Positions 6,117-8,959 of a stretch of DNA of 8,959 nucleotides are shown one piece after another. The translations under genes were made by a program, and so were the position numbers. The notes beneath the pieces are model-generated. The model did not search any database and was not told the origin of the DNA. It saw only the letters and a program-made list of their open reading frames with translations. Positions within the stretch are counted from its first letter, which is position 1; every line of letters starts with the position of its first letter. This DNA is from Pseudomonadota bacterium (lineage in GTDB: Bacteria > Pseudomonadota > Gammaproteobacteria > Xanthomonadales > Marinicellaceae), in contig QQUO01000145.1 of NCBI GenBank assembly GCA_008501575.1, positions 1 to 8,959 on the forward strand. Direction: 5' to 3'.

Positions 6117-7325
6117 GTGGATTTAGCTTCTTTGCTGGCCGACCAGCCACATAACATCATCGAATTTGAAGGCATCGAATACACCCTGCTGGGAACCGCC
6201 CATATCTCACAGAAAAGTGCTGACGTGGTCAAAGACCTCATTGAAAACGGTGATTATGATGCGGTGGCCATCGAATTGGATGAGCTACGCTATCAGGCAT
6301 TGACTGACAGCAATCGCTACCGCAATTTAAATTTAATCAGTATCATCAAACAAAAACAAACCGGTGTGATTGCCACCAATTTAGCCATGAGTGCCTACCA
6401 AAAGAGATTGGCCAACCAACTGGGCATTGAACCCGGCGCCGAAATGAAACAAGCCATTGAATCAGCCCAGGCCAAAGAATTGCCGGTGTGGAACATTGAC
6501 CGCAATGTGGGTATTACCATGAAAAGAACCTGGCGCTCATTGTCATTTATGGAAAAGGTTAATTTAATCTTTGGCTTCGGTGGTTTTTTTGAACAATCAG
6601 AAATCAGTGACGCAGAAATTGAGAAATTGAAAACCGGTGATATGCTGGAAAGCACCTTTAGTGAGTTATCACAAAACTCAGCCGGTATTTACCGCGCCTT
6701 AATTGATGAGCGTGATCAATATATGGCGGCCCAACTTCATGTTCAGGCCCGGCAATTAGACAGCAACAAAGACAAACCTCAGGTACTGGTGGTCATTGGT
6801 GCCGGCCACCTCAAAGGTTTATCCGAATACACCCTGCAAGCCAATAAAGACCAAAACACCCTCGCTGAACTTGAAACCATCCCCCCAAAAAAGAAATGGG
6901 TTAAATTACTGCCTTGGCTCATCACCATAATTATCCTGACTGGTTTTGTTTGGGGGTTTGCCACCGAACAGGCTCTGGGTTGGTCAATGATTAAAATTTG
7001 GCTTCTTTATAATGGTATTTTGTCCGGTATCGGTGCCGCTGTTGCAGGAGGGCATCCACTGACCATCTTAGCCGCCATGCTGGCCGCGCCCTTTACCTCA
7101 TTAAACCCGACCATTGCAGCCGGTATGGTGGCGGCACTGGTGGAAACCATGGTACGCAAGCCCAAAGTCCAGGATTTTGAATCGTTGCAAACCGATGCCA
7201 TGAAATTAACAGGTTGGTGGAAAAATCCGGTGACCCGGGTCTTACTGGTATTTATTCTCACCAATGTCGGCTCTGCCATTGCCACCTGGGTATCCGGCTT
7301 TAAAATATTCAGCCAATTGGTGTAA
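6117..7325 (+). CDS. TraB/PrgY (GumN-like) family protein with C-terminal membrane domain
   Basis: The family includes enterococcal PrgY/TraB, which limit pheromone activity; structural relatives (TIKI, erythromycin esterase-like folds) suggest a metal-dependent hydrolase or protease, but the chromosomal role in Gammaproteobacteria is not settled. The 402-aa product has the family motifs in order: LGTAHIS (25-31), AIELDELR (51-58), GAEMKQAI (107-114), 'NIDRNVGITMKRTW' (126-139), a DER/ERDQYMA segment (197-204) and GAGHLKGL (228-235). The conserved histidines, glutamates and arginine are the likely metal or catalytic residues. After a lysine-rich stretch (258-260) come about four membrane segments near 263-284, 290-312, 314-343 and 373-393, so the N-terminal domain is probably tethered to the inner membrane. 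The start is GTG 6117 with only a weak GGG 8 nt upstream; no ATG start lies nearby. The next gene, dusB, starts 7 nt after the stop codon. Confidence 0.85.
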   Translation: MDLASLLADQPHNIIEFEGIEYTLLGTAHISQKSADVVKDLIENGDYDAVAIELDELRYQALTDSNRYRNLNLISIIKQKQTGVIATNLAMSAYQKRLANQLGIEPGAEMKQAIESAQAKELPVWNIDRNVGITMKRTWRSLSFMEKVNLIFGFGGFFEQSEISDAEIEKLKTGDMLESTFSELSQNSAGIYRALIDERDQYMAAQLHVQARQLDSNKDKPQVLVVIGAGHLKGLSEYTLQANKDQNTLAELETIPPKKKWVKLLPWLITIIILTGFVWGFATEQALGWSMIKIWLLYNGILSGIGAAVAGGHPLTILAAMLAAPFTSLNPTIAAGMVAALVETMVRKPKVQDFESLQTDAMKLTGWWKNPVTRVLLVFILTNVGSAIATWVSGFKIFSQLV

Positions 7326-7332
7326 ATCAATA

Positions 7333-8304
7333 ATGTCGTTTCATATTGGCCCTTATATAATTGAACATCCGGTGATACTGGCACCGATGGCCGGTGTGAC
7401 TGACCGCCCCTATCGGCAACTGTGTAAAAATTTAGGCGCCAGTTATGCAGTTGGTGAAATGCTCAGTTGTGATTTGTCTTTATTAAAAACAGCCAAAACC
7501 CGCTTTCGCATGAACCATGCCGGAGAACCCGGTCCCATTGCGGTACAAATCGCCGGTTCTGACCCTAAAGCCATGGCCAGGGCAGCCATACATAACGTCA
7601 TTAATGGTGCCCAAATTATTGACATTAATATGGGTTGTCCACAAAAAAAAGTGGCCAAAAAACGTTGTGGTTCAGCACTGATGGCTTACCCCGAACAGAT
7701 TAAAGCCATTTGTGAGTCGGTGGTGGATGCCGTGACTGTTCCGGTGACCTTAAAAACCAGACTGGGAACCGACATCAATAATTGCAATATCCAGCGCATT
7801 GCTGCAGATGCCGAACAAGCAGGTATCGCGGCGTTGTTTATTCATGGCCGTACCCAGCAACAAAAATACACCGGCCATGCCGATTACGAACTGATAAAAT
7901 CCGTCAAACAACAGCTCAGTATCCCGGTCATCGCCAATGGCGATATCGATGGCCCTGAAAAAGCCCAAAAAGTGCAACAATATACCGGCTGTGATGGCTT
8001 GATGATTGGCCGTGCGGCCCAAGGTAACCCGTGGATATTTAAGCAAATAAATGCTTATCTCAACACCGGCCGACACATCGCAGCACCAACCATGTCCGAA
8101 ATTATGACAACCTTATATCAACATGTGTTAAATTTACATGCATTCTATGGTCAGGCGCGTGGTTGTCGCATGGCTAAAAAACACATTAAGTGGTTTTCAG
8201 CACATTTACCGATTGAACTACAATCGCGTCAATTGTTAACCATTAACGACAGCAGCGCACAATTGCGATTTATTGAACATAACTTATTATCCAAGGTGGC
8301 TTGA
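7333..8304 (+). CDS. dusB: tRNA-dihydrouridine synthase B (FMN enzyme)
   Basis: Reduces a uridine in the tRNA D-loop to dihydrouridine (U17 in E. coli) with NADPH and FMN, in the cytosol. From ATG 7333 the product is 323 aa, matching E. coli DusB (321). It has the barrel opening LAPMAGVTDRPYRQLC (16-31), VQIAGSDP (71-78), and 'IIDINMGCPQKKV' (95-107) with the general-acid Cys102. Further on are 'PVTLKTR' (137-143, FMN lysine 141), IHGRT (170-174, His171), 'IPVIANGDI' (197-205) and 'DGLMIGRAAQGNPWIF' (221-236), which binds the FMN phosphate. The C-terminal helical tRNA-binding domain follows from about 250. A longer in-frame start at 7264 would overlap the TraB-family gene and is rejected. The Shine-Dalgarno is weak. 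In E. coli dusB is followed by fis; here a DUF349 gene follows, overlapping by one base. Confidence 0.95.
   Translation: MSFHIGPYIIEHPVILAPMAGVTDRPYRQLCKNLGASYAVGEMLSCDLSLLKTAKTRFRMNHAGEPGPIAVQIAGSDPKAMARAAIHNVINGAQIIDINMGCPQKKVAKKRCGSALMAYPEQIKAICESVVDAVTVPVTLKTRLGTDINNCNIQRIAADAEQAGIAALFIHGRTQQQKYTGHADYELIKSVKQQLSIPVIANGDIDGPEKAQKVQQYTGCDGLMIGRAAQGNPWIFKQINAYLNTGRHIAAPTMSEIMTTLYQHVLNLHAFYGQARGCRMAKKHIKWFSAHLPIELQSRQLLTINDSSAQLRFIEHNLLSKVA
8293..8299 (+). promoter_or_regulatory. Ribosome binding site of the DUF349 gene
   Basis: AAGGTGG lies 4 nt before ATG 8304, inside the last codons of dusB. With the TGATG stop-start overlap it suggests translational coupling and fixes the start of the downstream gene. 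Confidence 0.65.
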
Positions 8305-8959
8305 TGAGTATCCTTTCTTGGTTTAACAAACCAAAATGGCAAAGCAATAACGAACAAGTCCGATTAACGGCTGTACAACATGGTACTGACCCCGAACTCA
8401 TGGCTCACTTATCGGAGTTGGTATTCCATGATTCCAGTATAAAAGTACAAAAAGCCGCCCTTAATCGCATTAATGAGCTCAGTGTATTGCAAAATGTTGC
8501 GGCCAAGCACCCAATCAATGACCTGCAACAACTGGCCGAAAAAAGACTGAGCCATTTGTTAGCTGCAGTCACAGCTGAACAACAGACAGACACACATTTA
8601 ACCATTGCCCAACAACTTAAAAGCAACGAAACCAAAGCCCATTTAATTGAACACGGCCAGGCATTGCCTTTACGACAGGCCGCCGTTGAGGGTCTCACTC
8701 GCCAAGGCTTATTGGGTGATTTGTTGTTATCGGTACAATCATTAGACTTACAACAACACATTCTGGCTAACATTAATCAGACTTCAACGCTAAAAAGAGT
8801 TCAAGCACAACTTGGCAACAAAAACAACGCATTAAAAAAAGCCATTGCCCAAAAGCTGCAGCAACAAGACCCCATCGATCCACAACATGCTGCCCGGGAT
8901 TTATGCCAACAATTAGAACAGGTGGTGCTCAAAAACCAAAGACTCGATTTAAAACAGGT
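8304..8959 (+). CDS. DUF349-domain protein, N-terminal part, cut by the right window edge
   Basis: The frame opens at ATG 8304 in a TGATG overlap with the dusB stop and continues for 218 codons to the edge. The N-terminus 'MSILSWFNKPKWQSNNEQVRLTAV' resembles large gammaproteobacterial DUF349 proteins, which begin with a KPKWQ-type motif followed by paired helices. Residues 25-130 form such helical repeats ('TDPELMAHLSELV', 'IKVQKAALNRI', 'LRQAAVEGLTRQG'), HEAT-like and cytosolic, without a signal peptide or membrane segment. The later part, about 150-218, is rich in Gln, Lys and Leu and probably coiled-coil. The DUF349 repeats proper would lie beyond the edge, so the assignment rests on the N-terminus and the helical pattern. 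Function is unknown. Probably cotranscribed with dusB and the TraB-family gene. Confidence 0.72.
   Translation, partial: MSILSWFNKPKWQSNNEQVRLTAVQHGTDPELMAHLSELVFHDSSIKVQKAALNRINELSVLQNVAAKHPINDLQQLAEKRLSHLLAAVTAEQQTDTHLTIAQQLKSNETKAHLIEHGQALPLRQAAVEGLTRQGLLGDLLLSVQSLDLQQHILANINQTSTLKRVQAQLGNKNNALKKAIAQKLQQQDPIDPQHAARDLCQQLEQVVLKNQRLDLKQ

Noticed and set aside
7264..7332. In-frame N-terminal extension of dusB by 23 codons
   Set aside because: It overlaps the end of the TraB-family gene, and DusB homologues begin near the MSFHIGPY start.
7007..7384. Minus-strand open frame of 125 codons across the TraB-family/dusB junction
   Set aside because: Antisense to two well-supported genes, with no domain or ribosome site.
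8405..8773. Minus-strand open frame of 122 codons inside the DUF349 gene
   Set aside because: Cys/Ser/Trp-rich composition typical of an antisense shadow; the plus-strand frame has the coherent helical protein.
1..8959. A defence, mobile or biosynthetic system
   Set aside because: Every gene falls in a common chromosomal family; there are no nuclease, reverse transcriptase, integrase, toxin or NRPS/PKS motifs and no repeat array.

Overview
The window looks like an ordinary stretch of a gammaproteobacterial chromosome with moderate GC, not a mobile or accessory region. It carries seven protein-coding genes, two of them cut by the window edges. All are recognisable families, and coding density is high with very short gaps. 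The DusB sequence, the DUF349 protein opening with a 'KPKWQ' motif and the Kef-type antiporter all point to Gammaproteobacteria. Genus cannot be read from the sequence; a marine lineage such as Marinicella or a relative is only a guess. I see no rRNA, tRNA, CRISPR, insertion sequence, phage gene or toxin-antitoxin pair.

Layout. Positions 1-2934 hold three minus-strand genes read right to left. These are a class I (subgroup Ib) aspartate aminotransferase, thiI (tRNA 4-thiouridine sulfurtransferase, short form without a rhodanese domain), and the N-terminal part of a secreted beta-propeller-like protein. Spacings of 13 nt and an 11-nt overlap suggest one operon. A 207-nt divergent region (2935-3141) separates them from a plus-strand cysteine synthase-family gene (3142-4182). 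That gene converges on a minus-strand KefB/KefC-type potassium:proton antiporter (4179-5930), and the two stop codons share a TTAA. A second divergent region (5931-6116) separates the antiporter from a plus-strand operon. This operon holds a membrane-anchored TraB/PrgY-family protein (6117-7325), dusB (tRNA-dihydrouridine synthase B, 7333-8304), and the start of a DUF349-domain protein (8304 to the right edge).

How the genes may fit together. Two of the seven are tRNA-modification enzymes (ThiI and DusB) in separate operons. The aminotransferase and the cysteine synthase handle amino acids from a shared divergent promoter region. Cysteine feeds both glutathione, the classical regulator of Kef channels, and IscS-type sulfur transfer to ThiI. 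That link is suggestive only.

No convincing undescribed system is visible. The points most worth checking are departures from textbook versions: the rhodanese-less ThiI, the altered regulatory loop of the Kef protein, dusB without fis next to it, promoter-proximal homopolymer tracts, and a 10-bp direct repeat in front of the antiporter gene.
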